Source of the DNA: Actinomycetota bacterium
Lineage (GTDB): Bacteria; Actinomycetota; CADDZG01; WHSQ01
Reading direction: 5' to 3'
Length of the DNA stretch: 6,105 bases
Assembly (NCBI GenBank): GCA_013695055.1
Contig: JACDBF010000384.1
Span: 1-6,105 of the forward strand
The position numbers and the translations under genes were made by a program. The notes beneath the pieces were generated by a model that made no database searches, was not told where the DNA came from, and worked only from the letters and a program-made list of their open reading frames with translations. Each line of letters opens with the position of its first letter. Within the stretch, counting starts at the first letter, position 1. Shown here in pieces: positions 5,556-6,105 of the stretch.

Positions 5556-5930
5556 TCACTCGCAAAAGCGCAGGTCAGAGGGTTGCCGGTCGCGATCCTC
5601 AGCGCCGTGTTCCACATTTGTTCCACGTTCTGTTGTCCACTGGGGTCCTGTCGTTGAAGCGACCCTCTTCCAGATGGGATATCTGAAGTGACCATCGCCC
5701 TCGACTCGGCCGGCCATATCCCTACCGCGGACTGTGTTCTTCGGCTTGCGCAGTCCGAACATCAGACGCATGACGTACGGCGCGCCTCTCAGGAGATGCC
5801 AGTCGGCGGCATTCACGCCCGCCGCGTGAACTCGCACCAGCACCTCATCCTCCTTGAGCGACGGCTTGTCGATATCTCTGAGTTCCAAGACATCGGGAGA
5901 GCCATACTCGTCGTGGACGATCGCCTTCAT
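5556..5930 (-). pseudogene. Truncated quinone oxidoreductase / alcohol dehydrogenase, N-terminal 77 residues
   Basis: The first 77 residues (5930 down to 5700) are a clear N-terminus of the medium-chain dehydrogenase/reductase family, quinone-oxidoreductase branch. They include MKAIVHDEYGSPDVLELRD, VLVRVHAAGVNAADWHLLRG (31-50) and the turn RGRDMAGRVE (68-77). These belong to the GroES-like substrate domain. The intact family continues with a Rossmann NAD(P)-binding domain to about 310-330 residues, which is absent. After E77 the frame runs 48 codons into unrelated sequence and stops at 5556. The ATG at 5930 has AGGAG 6 nt upstream and is preferred to an in-frame ATG at 5954. The response-regulator gene lies just upstream on the same strand. 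The product could not bind cofactor, so it is a remnant, unless an assembly join at about 5700 explains the cut. Confidence 0.75.
5609..5640 (+). repeat. Cluster of GTTCCAC-type repeats
   Basis: GTTCCAC occurs at 5609-5615 and 5620-5626, and a related GTTGTCCAC at 5632-5640. The first two copies are spaced 11 bp apart, one helical turn, as protein binding sites often are. It lies about 60 bp from the point where the dehydrogenase gene is cut. Integrase arm sites are one possible reading, inferred from position only. Confidence 0.35.
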
Positions 5931-5936
5931 CGTTGT

Positions 5937-5942
5937 CTCCTC
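5937..5942 (-). promoter_or_regulatory. Ribosome binding site of the dehydrogenase gene
   Basis: The minus strand reads GAGGAG here, 6 nt before the ATG at 5930. It decides between two in-frame ATG codons that both begin ATGAAGGCGA, a small direct repeat; the upstream ATG at 5954 is followed by this site rather than preceded by it. Confidence 0.65.
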
Positions 5943-6040
5943 AGTCGCCTTCATCCTTGATGGCCCCTTTCGATATTGGATCTTTGATAGACGGTCCTTG
6001 CGAGTCTTGGCCTCGATCAGGCAACCGGCTCTGCCTTACG

Positions 6041-6105
6041 TCAATGCCCGATATCGCGGTCGCCGGCCTCGACGAGCCCGCTCTCGTACGCGAACACGAC
6101 CAGTT
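6041..6105 (-). CDS. LuxR/NarL-type response regulator, last 20 residues
   Basis: Reading leftward from the window edge, the minus strand encodes LVVFAYESGLVEAGDRDIGH and stops at TGA 6041-6043. The segment VVFAYESGLV is the characteristic end of the LuxR-type helix-turn-helix in NarL-family response regulators, where it forms the last DNA-binding helix and the residues after it. The rest of the gene, including the receiver domain, lies outside the window. Such regulators normally pair with sensor kinases of the kind whose membrane half is seen at 2410-3000, but here the two are about 3 kb apart and separated by rearranged DNA. The identification depends on a short stretch but is distinctive. 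Confidence 0.7.
   Translation of the reverse strand, partial: LVVFAYESGLVEAGDRDIGH

Larger units (their letters stand above)
5227..5695. other. Probable non-coding stretch with repeats, possible mobile-element end
   Basis: About 470 bp without a convincing gene. A plus-strand frame of 144 codons crosses it, but its product has an unusual excess of R, S and C, no recognisable domain and no ribosome site. The stretch holds an imperfect direct repeat containing TCGNAATGCCGAC, a core resembling a CAU tRNA anticodon arm, and three GTTCCAC-like repeats. It separates the doubtful ORF from the point where the dehydrogenase gene is cut, so it may be the end of an integrated or transposed segment. Confidence 0.4.

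Noticed and set aside
5634..5640. TTGTCCAC as a DnaA box
   Set aside because: A single inexact copy with no other DnaA-like sites or AT-rich stretch nearby; it fits better as part of the GTTCCAC repeat cluster.
5257..5691. 144-codon plus-strand ORF
   Set aside because: Composition is rich in R, S and C, no domain is recognisable, no ribosome site precedes it and it runs into the antisense of the cut dehydrogenase gene.
1..6105. CRISPR array or defence-island genes
   Set aside because: No regularly spaced identical repeats, and no Cas, nuclease-helicase or toxin-antitoxin signatures were found on either strand.

Overview
The window is high-GC bacterial DNA. Codon choice strongly favours G or C at third positions, there are GTG starts, and the families resemble those of Actinomycetota (a membrane-anchored cupredoxin, a MarR repressor, an NarL/LuxR response-regulator tail, and the membrane half of a sensor kinase). 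That phylum is an inference. No rRNA or complete tRNA is present to place it.

Left part (1-1595, + strand): a phage or mobile-element module. A 5'-truncated Toprim protein related to the A subunit of topoisomerase VI/Spo11 is followed by a protein resembling a phage terminase small subunit. No large subunit follows.

Middle (1600-3400, - strand): a patchwork of intact and broken genes. It holds an unrecognised C-terminal gene remnant, an intact small cupin gene, and the 3' half of a tRNA-Ser(UGA) gene. That half-tRNA is fused directly to a sensor-kinase-like membrane gene, which stops inside the tRNA anticodon. Next is a small membrane-protein gene with an apparent 1-nt frameshift. The half-tRNA looks like an integration or recombination scar.

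Best-preserved unit (3396-4771): a divergent gene pair. One gene encodes a five-helix membrane protein ending in a cupredoxin domain (- strand), the other a MarR-type repressor (+ strand). A nearly perfect 12-bp-arm inverted repeat lies immediately upstream of the repressor start and is the likely shared operator. The frameshifted membrane gene has its own ribosome binding site just after the cupredoxin gene and may have been in the same transcript.

Right part (4772-6105): sparse and rearranged. It has a doubtful 111-aa ORF with a radical-SAM-like GGE segment but no cysteine cluster. About 460 bp of probable non-coding DNA follows, carrying imperfect direct repeats, a CAU-tRNA-like core and a cluster of GTTCCAC repeats. 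Then come the first 77 residues of a quinone-oxidoreductase/alcohol dehydrogenase gene cut off near 5700, and the last 20 residues of a LuxR-type response regulator at the window edge.

Overall the window looks like a recombination-prone accessory region with several junctions. I see one coherent regulatory unit (MarR/cupredoxin) and one phage-like unit (Toprim/terminase). I do not see a complete novel multi-gene system.
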